From an uncultured Bacilli bacterium (GTDB lineage Bacteria > Bacillota_I > Bacilli_A > RF39 > UBA660): 64,000 bases of DNA. The position numbers and the translations under genes are program-made. Of this stretch, positions 28,688 through 38,587 are shown one piece after another. The notes below the pieces were generated by a model. It was not told where the DNA came from, made no database searches, and saw only the letters and a program-made list of their open reading frames with translations. Every line of letters begins with the position of its first letter. Positions within the stretch are counted from its first letter, which is position 1. The DNA is taken from the NCBI GenBank assembly GCA_934120015.1, contig CAKOTD010000002.1, forward strand, positions 1-64,000, written 5' to 3'.

Positions 28688-29417
28688 TATTATCACTCCC
28701 TTTTTTTAAAACTTTCGTTTTGTTAATTGAAACATCACTATTTATTCTACTGCTGATTAATTCAGTAATTCTTTGAAAAGAGTATTGGTTATTTAAAAAT
28801 AAATTTTCAATAGAAAATAAATCTTTTAAAATATCCAAATTTTCGCTTTTTTCAAGAACTAATTCTAATAAAGTTAAAACTAAAGATAAAGTTTCTTCCA
28901 ATAATAAGTTTTCATTATTTATTAATAAATAAGGCATATTATATTTTTTTAACGCTTCAAAATATTTATCATAACCATCAACATATAATCTTTTCTTTTT
29001 AAGATCATCATCTGAAATATTTCTATTTTTAATTCTTTTTATACGTTCTTCAACTGAAGCATACAATACAATTGTTAAATCTGGCACTCCATAATTCATA
29101 ACAAACATATCAAATAAGACTGAATTTTCTTTATTGTATGAAAAATAATATGTTGATAAAAATCCTCGATCCATTAATATATCATCTTTTTTAGCATCCT
29201 CTAATACGGATAGAAATCCCATTAAATAATACATTGCTTGAATATTACTTGAATAACGGCCATAAATTTTTCCTGTTATTTTTTTTGATTGTTCATCATC
29301 TAAATACAATAATTTTTTTATTGGTTTCTCTATTATTGTCATATTTAATGAAGATGATAAATAATTTGTAACCGAAGTCTTTCCTACACCATCTAATCCT
29401 TCAACACTTACTAGCAC
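28668..29417 (-). CDS. Thymidylate-kinase-like P-loop kinase
   Basis: 249 residues from a GTG at 29417, chosen for the excellent GGAGGTGA upstream. The N-terminus VSVEGLDGVGKTSVTNYL is the tmk-type P-loop; ILMDRGFLSTYYF gives the DR motif of the LID/substrate region. The C-terminal 60 residues are longer than in normal Tmk and are of unknown fold. It may be a nucleotide or nucleoside kinase belonging to the island rather than housekeeping Tmk. Confidence 0.75.
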   Translation of the reverse strand: MLVSVEGLDGVGKTSVTNYLSSSLNMTIIEKPIKKLLYLDDEQSKKITGKIYGRYSSNIQAMYYLMGFLSVLEDAKKDDILMDRGFLSTYYFSYNKENSVLFDMFVMNYGVPDLTIVLYASVEERIKRIKNRNISDDDLKKKRLYVDGYDKYFEALKKYNMPYLLINNENLLLEETLSLVLTLLELVLEKSENLDILKDLFSIENLFLNNQYSFQRITELISSRINSDVSINKTKVLKKGSDNNETINY

Positions 29418-29475
29418 ATAATCACCTCCCATATAGAAAATTATAATAATCATCTACATTATAACATAAATTGGT

Positions 29476-30387
29476 TTATTTAATAAGTTTTTTGCTTTTA
29501 ACAAATAAAATATCACGATATGGTTTATATTCTGGATAAAATTTTAACCATTTTAATGAATTTATACAATCATAAATTAATAATCTATTTTCAAAATTAT
29601 CCTTTTTACAAACTTCAGGATAATCCTTAATTAAATAGGGTATAATTCTTTCATAATCTTTTGGATTTACAGATAATTGCAATCCTTTTTTTAGTAAACT
29701 ATTTGGATTTCTAACCATCCTATTTATAGAGTCAAAATCTTTATCTAACGGAGCAATATCATAACATTCAAAATCTATTAATCCCAAACCTTCCTCTGAG
29801 TATATGATATTATTAAAATGAATATCCCCATGGGTAAACCCAAAACTGGCATTTTCAAAATAAAATGTCAAAACATTTCTTAATTCATTTAAATAACCAA
29901 CTTGGTCAGGTAATAATAAACCAGATAATTTAAGTCTACTTAAATACTCATCATATTTTAAAAGTATATTTGCAATAGCTTCATTTTTTTGTTTTGTTGG
30001 TTTATGTATTTTTTTTAGTATTTGAACTAATTCATTTAAACAATGTTCTCTCTGTGTTTCATCTAAATTACCCCACACATTAAATAAATTATTTCCGTTT
30101 ATTTTTTCTTCAATAGTGTAGATAAACGGGATTGCTTCTTTTGAAATATCATATGTAATTAATCTTGGGGTAAAATAATTTGGATTATCTACATAATATT
30201 GAATTTCATTTATTATTCCAGATTCTTTTTCATAATTTATACATATTTTAATTACAAACATATCATTTACATTATATACTATTCTATTAAACCCTATATT
30301 CTGTCGTTTGCAACTCCAAACTTTTCCAAGACCATTCTTATAACATATTTCTACAACATAATTAATCAATGCTTCTTCATTATTCAT
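29476..30387 (-). CDS. APH-family phosphotransferase
   Basis: 303 residues of aminoglycoside-phosphotransferase/choline-kinase type: an N-lobe with MFVIKICINYEKESG, then the catalytic loop FTHGDIHFNNIIY and metal-binding LIDFECYD. The H-G-D-x-H-x-x-N motif is intact. The substrate could be a small alcohol, sugar or antibiotic. RBS GGGGGG. The pseudogene at 31.3-32.1 kb is a second APH-type gene in the same operon. Confidence 0.8.
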   Translation of the reverse strand: MNNEEALINYVVEICYKNGLGKVWSCKRQNIGFNRIVYNVNDMFVIKICINYEKESGIINEIQYYVDNPNYFTPRLITYDISKEAIPFIYTIEEKINGNNLFNVWGNLDETQREHCLNELVQILKKIHKPTKQKNEAIANILLKYDEYLSRLKLSGLLLPDQVGYLNELRNVLTFYFENASFGFTHGDIHFNNIIYSEEGLGLIDFECYDIAPLDKDFDSINRMVRNPNSLLKKGLQLSVNPKDYERIIPYLIKDYPEVCKKDNFENRLLIYDCINSLKWLKFYPEYKPYRDILFVKSKKLIK

Positions 30388-30449
30388 TGTTTAACCCCCC
30401 ATAACTTATGCAATTCCTTTTATCTAATTGTTTTTATTAATTTTTTTAT

Positions 30450-31210
30450 ATTTGAATCATTAAGTTCTTGCAACATCTAACTCCTCTATCTTATTACCTA
30501 AACGCCATTAACAATCATTATAAAAATCTTTATATAAGAAGATTCATCTATCAATAATTTTTCCCACTTCATATCAATGTTTACATATGCAAGTATACCC
30601 ATATACTTTGTTATCAGGAGTTACACATACTTTTTTCACCCCCTGCACTACAATAAAATCTATCTAGTTCATTAATAATATCTAAGCAAAAAAGTATTAT
30701 AATCATTTAAATTTAAACCTATATTAGTTAAATTTTTGGCTCTTCCTTGAATAAATATTTTATTAAACTCAATTTCAGATACTCCAATTTCATATGTTGT
30801 ATCACATATATTTAAAGTATCTTTAGCATTTTGACTTGTTATTGTAGTCATTAAAACAACTCTCATATCTCTATCTCTTAAATTTCTTATTACATTATTA
30901 AGAATTTAATTAGTAATGCCATTCAAACTATCTTGAATACAAAAATGATAAGACATAAAAATATTTTTATTCCAACACCTTTTAGCATATCAATAATTTC
31001 TTTTTTTAAATATTCTTAACCTACTAGTCATAATCCAGTCTTATCCTACTATTTTATGTTTTTCGGAGTAAAAAACATAGCTAATCCTTTTAACTCTTCA
31101 TAAGTTCTATTACCTGTATGACCAATATAACAATGTTTACAGGCCACATTACATTTTGAACAAGCCATTAAAATAACTTTATTTCATTCATATTTTTTTA
31201 ATTCACACAT
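30450..31210 (-). pseudogene. Radical SAM/SPASM-type enzyme, decayed
   Basis: Starts at an ATG (31210) with AAGGAGGAAG upstream, but a TGA occurs at codon 9. Beyond it, in the same frame, MACSKCNVACKHCYIGHTG carries the radical-SAM CxxxCxxC cluster. A middle piece (30672-30866) reads RVVLMTTITSQNAKDTLN... and GVSEIEFNKIFIQGRA; a later piece has FYCSAGGEK, then VCVTPDNKVYGYTC in another frame. Several stops and frameshifts separate the parts. Near the end a short open frame (MLQELNDSN..., 18 codons) has a GAGGAG site. It is dead as annotated. Confidence 0.75.
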
Positions 31211-31264
31211 TTATATCTTCCTCCTTACCCTTATATCTTTATTAAACCAATTAGGTATATCATT

Positions 31265-32083
31265 TTAAAAATAATTAGTATAATTTAAAGATTCATTTAA
31301 TTTTTGTTCACCGCTTGTTAGCGGATTTCCGCTAGTCCTTAACGCGTACAAAATACAATCTAATATACGTAAAGAATAAAAATAAATTATATACTTTCCA
31401 AAAATCTCTATATATATTATTTTGGAAATAAAATTCAATAACGCCTGAATAAAAATTAGGAAATCCCATATTACAAGCATTAATAGTTAAATTATACCAA
31501 TGGTGTAAAATATTACAAACACCCATATCAATAAATGTTAACTTATTATCAACTATAATATTTGCAGGACAAAAATCACCATGAATTATACTATTATCTT
31601 TTAATTTTTAAATTATATTTTAATGTTTCATTACAAAATCACGTAATAACATCACACTTTCTTTTTCTATTTTCAAATCTACCAGTTTTGTTAATTTTTT
31701 TGAAAATGATTCTATAAATCTATCATAAATTATTATTTTACTAGACATATTAATATTTTGCATTTTTAATAATTCACTTGCACCTACTTCACCATACTGA
31801 ATTTCTATTTCAATATCAGTTAATTTTTTAAACTTATACCATCTATCCGTTATAATAAAGCATATTCTTTTTCTTGATTTAATAATTCCTTTGAATATAT
31901 TTTAGGTACAAATATACCATTTTTCAACTACTTTTCCACATTTACAAAAGCTTTATATCTACTACTTATAAATACTGCATCAAAATTCTTAACAAATAAT
32001 ACTTATCATCTTTATATAATTTATATTTTTCGACAGATGAAGCTCCAGAATTATTTTTTTAATACCAGATAATCTTCAAAACT
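31265..32083 (-). pseudogene. APH-type kinase, decayed
   Basis: Begins MSFEDYLVLKK then a stop, then NSGASSVEKYKLYKDDKYYLL in a shifted frame; central EIQYGEVGASELLKMQNINMS; then SIIHGDFCPANIIVDNKLTFIDMG, which retains the HGDxxxxN catalytic loop and the DMG-type metal site. The end is split over two frames (31332-31526 and 31265-31480). Multiple frameshifts and stops make it non-functional. It is different from the intact APH gene nearby. Confidence 0.75.
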
Positions 32084-32086
32084 CAT

Positions 32087-32761
32087 TTATTCTATTTCTT
32101 TCTTTTTTATATTATCATATATAATTGCTTTGCCTTTTTGTATATAAATTATCTTATCAGATATTTTATTAACAAATTCTTCTTCGTGAGAAACAATTAA
32201 TAAAGTCATATCATCTTTAACCATTCTCATAATTAAATTTATTACTTCTTTTTTCATTTCTTTATCTAATGCACTAGTTGGTTCATCTAATAAAATCAAT
32301 TTTGGTTTCATTACTAAAGTTCGTGCTATCGCAACTCTTTGCTTTTGACCTCCTGATAATTCATTAGGATAACTATTTATTTTATCTTCTAATCCAATTT
32401 TTTTCAAAATTTTCATAGCTTCTTTTTTTGCATATATATCAGAATATTTCTTAATTTTTGTTAGACCAATAGTTAAATTTTGCAAAACTGTTAAATGTTC
32501 AAATAAATTATATTCTTGAAAAACTATCCCAACTTTTTGTCTTAAATCTAATATATTCATTTCAGTAATATCGATACTATCAAAATAAATATTACCATTA
32601 TCAATAGACTCTAATCTATTTATACATTTTAACAATGTACTTTTGCCACACCCTGATTTTCCAATTATGGAAACAACTTCACCTTGGTTTATTTCAAAAT
32701 TGATATTCTTTAAAACCTTATTGTTATTATACTTTTTTGAAACATTAACCAATCTCAACAT
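32087..32761 (-). CDS. Polar amino-acid ABC transporter ATPase
   Basis: 224 residues. Walker A IGKSGCGKST, Q-loop FQEYNLFEHLTV, signature LSGGQKQRVAIA, Walker B LILLDEPTSALD and switch His in IVSHEEEF. It energises the permease whose stop it overlaps by one base. The GlnQ/HisP type normally serves amino-acid import. Confidence 0.93.
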   Translation of the reverse strand: MLRLVNVSKKYNNNKVLKNINFEINQGEVVSIIGKSGCGKSTLLKCINRLESIDNGNIYFDSIDITEMNILDLRQKVGIVFQEYNLFEHLTVLQNLTIGLTKIKKYSDIYAKKEAMKILKKIGLEDKINSYPNELSGGQKQRVAIARTLVMKPKLILLDEPTSALDKEMKKEVINLIMRMVKDDMTLLIVSHEEEFVNKISDKIIYIQKGKAIIYDNIKKKEIE

Positions 32762-33534
32762 TATTTATCACCCCTTGCATAATTTCGTGGGTTTATTTTT
32801 TTATATAATAAATCTAAAATTTTACCTATAAAATAACATAATATAAAATAAATTATTGCAGTTATTATCAAAGGGAAAAATGCTTCATAAGTCCTATTTC
32901 TAATTATATCACTTGCCTTTGTGAGATCCATAATAGATATATAACCAGCTATAGAAGTTAACTTCACTAATGATACAACTTCATTCTTATATACTGGAAT
33001 TGTATATGTTAAAGCCTGTGGCAAAATAATATATTTAATAGTTTGAAATTTACTAAATCCAAGAGCATAAGCTGAATGAATTTGTGAAATGTTAATAGAA
33101 TCCATAGCACCTTTAACAGTTTCAGAAACATATGCAGAAAAATAAATAGAAAATGTAATAACAGCAACCAATATAGGTTCAATATTTATTTTTCCAAAAA
33201 CAACATAATAAGAAGTTAAAAGTAATACAGTAATTGGCACACCTTGCATAACTTGCACGTAAATTTTTCCTATTTTTCTTAATATTTTCAATTTATTTTT
33301 GCTTATACAATAAATTATTATCCCTAACAATGTTCCTAAAATAATAGATGCTATAGAAATAATTGTAGTTGATATAAATCCTTGCAACAATAATTTGTAT
33401 CTTTGTTCTTCTATTACTGTTCTAAAAAAACTAACTACTATATTATTTATTAAAACATTTATTTCACTTTTAAAAATAATAATCAAAATACTCAATAACA
33501 ATATTATTAATAATATCTTTAATTTCTTCTTCAT
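32761..33534 (-). CDS. Polar amino-acid ABC transporter permease
   Basis: 257 residues with an N-terminal membrane anchor and five more helices. HisM/GlnP features: GFISTTIISIASIILGTLLG, MQGVPITVLLLTSYYVVFG and the EAA-type loop SAYALGFSKFQTIKYIILPQA. Sits between the binding protein and the ATPase in a classic importer operon. Confidence 0.92.
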   Translation of the reverse strand: MKKKLKILLIILLLSILIIIFKSEINVLINNIVVSFFRTVIEEQRYKLLLQGFISTTIISIASIILGTLLGIIIYCISKNKLKILRKIGKIYVQVMQGVPITVLLLTSYYVVFGKINIEPILVAVITFSIYFSAYVSETVKGAMDSINISQIHSAYALGFSKFQTIKYIILPQALTYTIPVYKNEVVSLVKLTSIAGYISIMDLTKASDIIRNRTYEAFFPLIITAIIYFILCYFIGKILDLLYKKINPRNYARGDK

Positions 33535-33547
33535 ATTTTACCCATTA

Positions 33548-34318
33548 TTATTGTCTTGTAACTAATACTATTCCACCTGTATAATTTGGTTCTGAGAATA
33601 AAACTACTTTTTTTCTTTCTTCTGTAACAATTATAGAACAACCAGCTATATCCACTTTACCAGATACTAGAGCCGTTATCATACCTTCAAAAGCCATTTC
33701 AACTATTTCTATTTTATATCCTAACTTGTAACCAATATAATTGATTACATCAATATCATATCCAACAATTCTATTATTTTTCATATATGCAAATGGTGCA
33801 GATCCAGATACTGTTGCAAATTTTATGGTATCAGTATATTTATAATCATATTTTTCTAATTCTTTTTTTTCTTCAATATCTCCAAACCATTTCTCTTCTA
33901 ATTTTGTTAATGTACCATCATTTTTCATTTCTAAAATAATTTCATCCACTTCTTCTTTTAAAGTCGTTTTTTGCGGATTTATAGCAAAAGCATAACTATC
34001 TATTGTCATCTTTTCATCTAAAATTTTTAAACCTTCATTATTTCTTAAAATTTCTTTGGCAAGTGGTTCATCTGTTAAAAAAGCATCTATCTTTCCAGAT
34101 TTTAGAGCTGATATTTCATCACTATAACTATTATAATAAGCTGTGGTTGCACTTTTTATATTATTTTTTAGTATAATATCATATTCTGAACCTGTATATA
34201 CACCTATTTTAGCATTTGACAAATCTTCACGACTATTTATAGATTTTACATTATTGCTGCATCCAGAAATTAACAAACAAAATATTATTAATACTATACA
34301 ACTAAATTTTTTTAACAT
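33548..34318 (-). CDS. Amino-acid ABC transporter substrate-binding lipoprotein (SBP family 3)
   Basis: 256 residues. Lipoprotein signal with lipobox LISGC (Cys near residue 20). Family-3 binding-protein pattern: IGVYTGSEYD, SALKSGKIDAFLTDEP, a second lobe FATVSGSAPFAYMKN-RIVGYDIDVINYI and GMITALVSGKVDIAGC. Ligand unknown; the neighbours suggest an amino acid or dipeptide used or made by the ATP-grasp enzymes. Overlaps the 3' end of the upstream ATP-grasp gene by 17 bases. Confidence 0.9.
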   Translation of the reverse strand: MLKKFSCIVLIIFCLLISGCSNNVKSINSREDLSNAKIGVYTGSEYDIILKNNIKSATTAYYNSYSDEISALKSGKIDAFLTDEPLAKEILRNNEGLKILDEKMTIDSYAFAINPQKTTLKEEVDEIILEMKNDGTLTKLEEKWFGDIEEKKELEKYDYKYTDTIKFATVSGSAPFAYMKNNRIVGYDIDVINYIGYKLGYKIEIVEMAFEGMITALVSGKVDIAGCSIIVTEERKKVVLFSEPNYTGGIVLVTRQ

Positions 34319-35567
34319 GTTTTACACTTCTTTCCTTTATATCTTTATCTGTTTCAATGACAAATTTATCAAATATGGATTGCATTTTTGTTAAAGTTTC
34401 TGTTTCATTTCTTCCCATTACTTGAACCCAACCAGAAGCGTCGTTTCCTACTCTTCTTTTAACTTGATACTCACCTATTTTTGCAAACATTTCACCTTGT
34501 ATAACACCATCCATTCTTAATAATTCATCTAATGATGTTACATTTGTTATAATACCTTCCTTATTAGGTAAATATAAATCTCCTACACTAATTATCTTAT
34601 CACGATAATTTAGTTCAACTTTTTTATCCATCATAATATCTATTAACAATTCGTAAATATTTATTCCATAGGATAAACTATGATTAGTAGTTGCTTGACA
34701 CCCAGGTAATCTCCAACCTAATTCGCTAGGCATTACTTTTCCATCTTCACTTATAAAAACTTCAATTGTCATAACACCGTTTTTTAAGTTCATTCCAGAA
34801 ACTATCGTTTGAATTAAATCTTTAGGAACAAATTGAAAATATTCAGGGATTTTAGGAACTGTCATATGGCAATTTAAATTATTGGCAATTGAAGCCCATA
34901 TAGTAGCATTAGGAATATATGTAACATAAGAATCCAGGACTTTACCATCTTGCACAATACTTTCAATAGACCATTCATGATCATCACAAAATGATTCTAC
35001 CATATACTTATTAGGTTTTATTGATACTGATAAATTTTCAATATCTTCTAAAGAATTTATAATATATGTATCTACACTATTCATTCCTCTTCTTGGCTTG
35101 AAAACAATTCTTTTTTCACCATGATTATTAAAAAAATTCACTATATCTTGTTTATTTTCTATTGCAGAAAAAGTGACAGTATTTAATCCTATTTCATTAA
35201 ATCTTTCTTTCATATTAACTTTATCTCTTACCCACAATACTTGTTGTTCTGTTAAAGATGGTAAATTTAATAATCTAGCAAAATTATTAGCATATTCTAA
35301 ATAATACTCTGAATCATTCAAAAAATTAGTTGGATTAAGTTTTTTTTCATCACACCATTTTTTTAATTTACCAACTTCTTGAATGATGTCATTTTCATAA
35401 TTAGCAACAAATACATTATATTCTTTTGTTTGTTCTAAATATTCTTTTGAGAAAAATTTTAAATTTTTAGTTGTTCTTAAAATTATTATATTTAAATCTT
35501 CTCTTGCAAACAAAGTCTTCGATAGAGGACATTCCATTTCCTCAAAATATAATAAAGTTTTCTTCAT
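34302..35567 (-). CDS. ATP-grasp ligase of the L-amino-acid ligase type
   Basis: 421 residues in three regions: an N-terminal Rossmann-like domain, the ATP-grasp core (IVFKPRRGMNSVDTYII; YMVESFCDDHEWSIESIV; metal ligands in TIEVFISEDGKVMPSELGWRLPG) and a C-terminal domain of about 120 residues (GEMFAKIGEYQV, VGNDASGWVQVMG). This layout is that of BacD/carnosine-synthase-like enzymes, which join two amino acids or an amino acid and a carboxylate using ATP. Specific substrates cannot be read. It starts right after the second ATP-grasp gene. Confidence 0.8.
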   Translation of the reverse strand: MKKTLLYFEEMECPLSKTLFAREDLNIIILRTTKNLKFFSKEYLEQTKEYNVFVANYENDIIQEVGKLKKWCDEKKLNPTNFLNDSEYYLEYANNFARLLNLPSLTEQQVLWVRDKVNMKERFNEIGLNTVTFSAIENKQDIVNFFNNHGEKRIVFKPRRGMNSVDTYIINSLEDIENLSVSIKPNKYMVESFCDDHEWSIESIVQDGKVLDSYVTYIPNATIWASIANNLNCHMTVPKIPEYFQFVPKDLIQTIVSGMNLKNGVMTIEVFISEDGKVMPSELGWRLPGCQATTNHSLSYGINIYELLIDIMMDKKVELNYRDKIISVGDLYLPNKEGIITNVTSLDELLRMDGVIQGEMFAKIGEYQVKRRVGNDASGWVQVMGRNETETLTKMQSIFDKFVIETDKDIKERSVKHVKKI

Positions 35568-36434
35568 CTATATTCTTCTTTCTACTTTTTTGACCAATTT
35601 ATTTAAAACCTGCCCTTGAATTTCTTCGTCAGAAATATATTTTATAAGTAAATCTGGTTCTGTTAGTTCCACTTCCATTATATATGGTCTATTGTTTTCT
35701 AAAACAATATCAATTCTTGCATATAAATATCCAGAAAACTCAGGAATATTTGAAACTTGTGTTGCCAAATTTAATACACTTTTGGGAACTGTCGTTAAAT
35801 ATTCAGCCCGTTTTTTTTCTCCTAAAACTCCAGGAAATCTTAATATATTATGTGTATTAATTCCATCTATAAAAATACAAGAATATTCACCCTTATTAAT
35901 TCCAGAAACAAAAGGCTGTATCATTAAACCATTATCAGATTGTTGAAGTATTATTTCATATTTTTTTCTAATTATTTCATCTACTTCCTCATTTAAATCA
36001 AACTTATATGTGTTATTTCCACTTCCCGATATTATGGGCTTTACAACAATTTTTTTTCCATAAAAGTCTAGCTTATTCCAATCAATTGATTCTTTAATTA
36101 TTGTTGTAGGAATATATGAAATACTGTATTTTTTTAATATTTCAAATTGTACATCTTTCCTTATATTATCCATTATTATATTCACATCATTAAATAAAGT
36201 TAAATTAATTGCTTTAACAAACAATAACCATTCTTTAAATTTTTCGTAACAATCTTGATAGCCCCAAACAGATCTTAAAATTAAACAATTATATTCATTA
36301 TAATTAATTTTGCTATTTTGCCATGAAATTATTTCAGCATCTATTCCATGTTTAATTAATTCTTTTTGAAGTAATAAATCTTCTTTAATTTTATTCTTCC
36401 ATTTGTCACAAGATACAATCCCTACTTTTTTCAT
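35568..36434 (-). CDS. RimK/DcsG-like ATP-grasp enzyme
   Basis: 288 residues. N-terminal CLILRSVWGYQDCYEKFKEW resembles the R-S-x-W-D/G-Y...F..W element of RimK-like and DcsG-like ATP-grasp enzymes. ATP-binding segments: KIVVKPIISGSGNNTYKF and MIQPFVSGINKGEYSCIFI; metal-binding C-terminus ARIDIVLENNRPYIMEVELTEPDLLI. Proteins of this group catalyse carboxylate-amine or ring-closing ligations. Adjacent to the other ATP-grasp and the PLP enzyme; gap of three bases to the PLP stop. Confidence 0.75.
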   Translation of the reverse strand: MKKVGIVSCDKWKNKIKEDLLLQKELIKHGIDAEIISWQNSKINYNEYNCLILRSVWGYQDCYEKFKEWLLFVKAINLTLFNDVNIIMDNIRKDVQFEILKKYSISYIPTTIIKESIDWNKLDFYGKKIVVKPIISGSGNNTYKFDLNEEVDEIIRKKYEIILQQSDNGLMIQPFVSGINKGEYSCIFIDGINTHNILRFPGVLGEKKRAEYLTTVPKSVLNLATQVSNIPEFSGYLYARIDIVLENNRPYIMEVELTEPDLLIKYISDEEIQGQVLNKLVKKVERRI

Positions 36435-36437
36435 AAT

Positions 36438-37958
36438 TCATTTCAACTTCCTTAAACATCTATTCATTGCTCCAAAATGTTCAACTAAATCTTCACGTGA
36501 TAAAGCTGTAGTAACTCTTCCTACTAATTGCTCTGAATTGGGCCATGAAATAGATTGCCCTAATATTATTTTTATTTTTTCTTGTTCATACATATATTTT
36601 AATAATTCACTTTCATTTGAAATTATTCTTCCATAATCACTTTTTTTATTTTTTAATCTCGTATAATCTAACATTGCAAAAAATCCTGATTCTGGTATTG
36701 TTCCGTTTACAAATTGAACTCCAGGAATACCTTCCATAATTTCTTTTACATTAAAATCATTTTTTGCATATTTTATAATATCTAATTCTATTTGATGTCT
36801 AATTTGTGAATCTTCAATTGTGTCCAAACCTTGTATTAAAGATTTTAATAATTCTAATCTATATTTATATTCACCAATAATTGGATTAAAATATTTTTCA
36901 TATTCTATATTTCTTTTTTCTGTTGCATTAAAAGCACCTGCTAATGCTTTTCCTTGTAGAACCGGAGAAGAATCCATCGTTTGAAAAATATAATTTCTTA
37001 TTCCTCTTATTATTATTTCATTTGCTACTACCATGCCGGAACGTATTGAAGCCATTCCGTAACTTTTTGATAATCCAGTTATAGTTATTGTATTATCAAA
37101 ATATTTTTTATATGTTCCCATAGGCTTTGATAAATTATTTCTATCATATGTTAAATCTCTATAAATAATGTCGTCTATTACAAACACACCTTTTTCTAAA
37201 CATGCATTACCTATTTGTTCTAATAATTGAGAATTTTTTTCACTCATAACTTTACCTAATGGATTATGTGGATTCTCATTTAAAAAGGCAACAACTTGTG
37301 GAGTATAAGATAATTTACCATTATATTGTCTTTTTAATTTCAAATTAATCTCATCAATTTTTTCAGATAATTTCTGAGGATTTACATACCAATTATCATC
37401 TTCCGACAAAGGTAAAATTTCTACAGTTGCTCCAACTGTTCTCTCAGGAACAAATGTAAACAATCCATAGTTAGGGCCTGTCATTAAAATAACATCATAA
37501 GGTCTTGCAATAATTTTCATAATAATATTAAATGCCTGCGTTGTTGATATAGTAAAAATAATATTATCATGATTAATACCATTATTACTCTTAAATCCTT
37601 CTTTTATTAAATACTCAGCTATTATTTTTCTCGATTTTTCATCGCCAGCAGCCATAGGATAATCAGACAGTTTATCTAATTGTATTTCTTCTATTAATGC
37701 TTCTTTACACAATGGAAACGCAGGAGTTCTCATTGGACTTCCTCCACCTAAAGATCTAGAACTTAAATTTTTTATCCTATCATTTTCCAAAACATATAAA
37801 TCATTACCGTACAATTCAAAAGCATTATAAATTTTTAAAACTTCTGGAGAAAATGTTTTTCCATCTTCTCTCCCCCCTAAATTAGGCAATCCCCTAACAA
37901 AGGATTTTAATACTGGATTCTTTTCAATTACTCTTTCTAATGATTTAAATTTTTCCAT
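36438..37958 (-). CDS. Fold-type I PLP enzyme, aspartate aminotransferase/4-decarboxylase-like
   Basis: 506 residues, about 100 longer than ordinary class I aminotransferases. Landmarks: YPMAAGDEKSRKIIAEYL, ISTTQAFNIIMKII, the substrate region FLNENPHNPLGKVMS, cofactor Asp in GVFVIDDIIYRDLTYD and Schiff-base Lys in TGLSKSYGMASIRSG. The late arginine is in VGRVTTALSRED. Length and insert recall aspartate 4-decarboxylase, but the identity is not certain. It probably supplies or modifies an amino acid for the two ATP-grasp ligases. AAGGGGG lies before the ATG. Confidence 0.75.
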   Translation of the reverse strand: MEKFKSLERVIEKNPVLKSFVRGLPNLGGREDGKTFSPEVLKIYNAFELYGNDLYVLENDRIKNLSSRSLGGGSPMRTPAFPLCKEALIEEIQLDKLSDYPMAAGDEKSRKIIAEYLIKEGFKSNNGINHDNIIFTISTTQAFNIIMKIIARPYDVILMTGPNYGLFTFVPERTVGATVEILPLSEDDNWYVNPQKLSEKIDEINLKLKRQYNGKLSYTPQVVAFLNENPHNPLGKVMSEKNSQLLEQIGNACLEKGVFVIDDIIYRDLTYDRNNLSKPMGTYKKYFDNTITITGLSKSYGMASIRSGMVVANEIIIRGIRNYIFQTMDSSPVLQGKALAGAFNATEKRNIEYEKYFNPIIGEYKYRLELLKSLIQGLDTIEDSQIRHQIELDIIKYAKNDFNVKEIMEGIPGVQFVNGTIPESGFFAMLDYTRLKNKKSDYGRIISNESELLKYMYEQEKIKIILGQSISWPNSEQLVGRVTTALSREDLVEHFGAMNRCLRKLK

Positions 37959-37975
37959 AATTAGTTTCCCCCTTC

Positions 37976-38469
37976 TTAATTCTTTTTAACTATAATACAC
38001 ATTGAATATTCAAATTTAAGTATATCTTTAGAAAACCATTTTTCTTTGATACTTAAATTATTATTCTTTATTTGATTTTTTAAATTTTCCCAATTCACTA
38101 TTTTACGGGATGTTGCAGCAATTTCTAATTTGTTATTATTATTTTACTTTTCTAGATGCTTCATCTATATCTGAAACATGTTCATACTTAACATCATTTA
38201 ATACACAAATCAAGTAAATAAATTGAATCTCCTCCTTCTCCACAACCTAAATCTAAAATTTTATCCATTTTGTTTATTTTATATTTTTTTATACATTTTA
38301 AAACTTCTGGTGTATTTTCTTTTGAAGACAAAAACATACCATTTTTATAAACTTGTGAATATCTACCTACATAAGTTTTATAATAATTAATTTCTATTTT
38401 ATCATCTTTACATGTATCGAATTCTTTGTTGAAAATTATATTTGCCTTAAATATTTTTGTATTTTTCAT
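37976..38469 (-). pseudogene. SAM-dependent methyltransferase, decayed by internal deletion
   Basis: The first 91 codons are open and end with the SAM motif I MDKILDLGCGEGGDSIYLLD, then a stop. A second frame continues VKYEHVSDIDEASRKVK, and a third gives the C-terminus (KLEIAATSRKIVNWENL..., KDILKFEYSMCIIVKKN). The middle of the Rossmann fold is missing, so the enzyme is dead although its promoter, leader, start and ribosome site are intact. It is the first gene after the island promoter. Confidence 0.75.
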
Positions 38470-38567
38470 AATACACCTCTTATTTCACCAAAAAATAGGA
38501 CATGAAAGCGCAAGTGCTTGCCATATCCCATATTCGGTATCTTATATTGCAATTATTAAGGGCAAAC
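38466..38567 (-). promoter_or_regulatory. Attenuator-like structured leader of the island operon
   Basis: In the minus-strand leader, GGATATG pairs with CATGTCC (38528-38522, 38504-38498) around an inner GCAAG-CA-CTTGC hairpin, followed by TATTTTTT: an intrinsic terminator before the first gene. Upstream GTTTGCC (38567-38561) can pair instead with GGCAAGC in the terminator, giving an antiterminator; a GGGTGTTTGCCC hairpin could block that. A 21-codon open frame (38531-38466, MGYGKHLRFHVL...) runs through the terminator and overlaps the methyltransferase ATG. The design fits ribosome-mediated attenuation. Confidence 0.55.
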
Positions 38568-38587
38568 ACCCATCAAAACTGTGCTCT

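Noticed and set aside
30388..31260. Possible use of TGA as tryptophan in the whole genome
   Set aside because: rlmH, the plus-strand Nudix gene and the M23 gene all end in TGA, the last as TGATG coupled to walJ, and intact proteins use TGG; only decayed genes show internal TGA.
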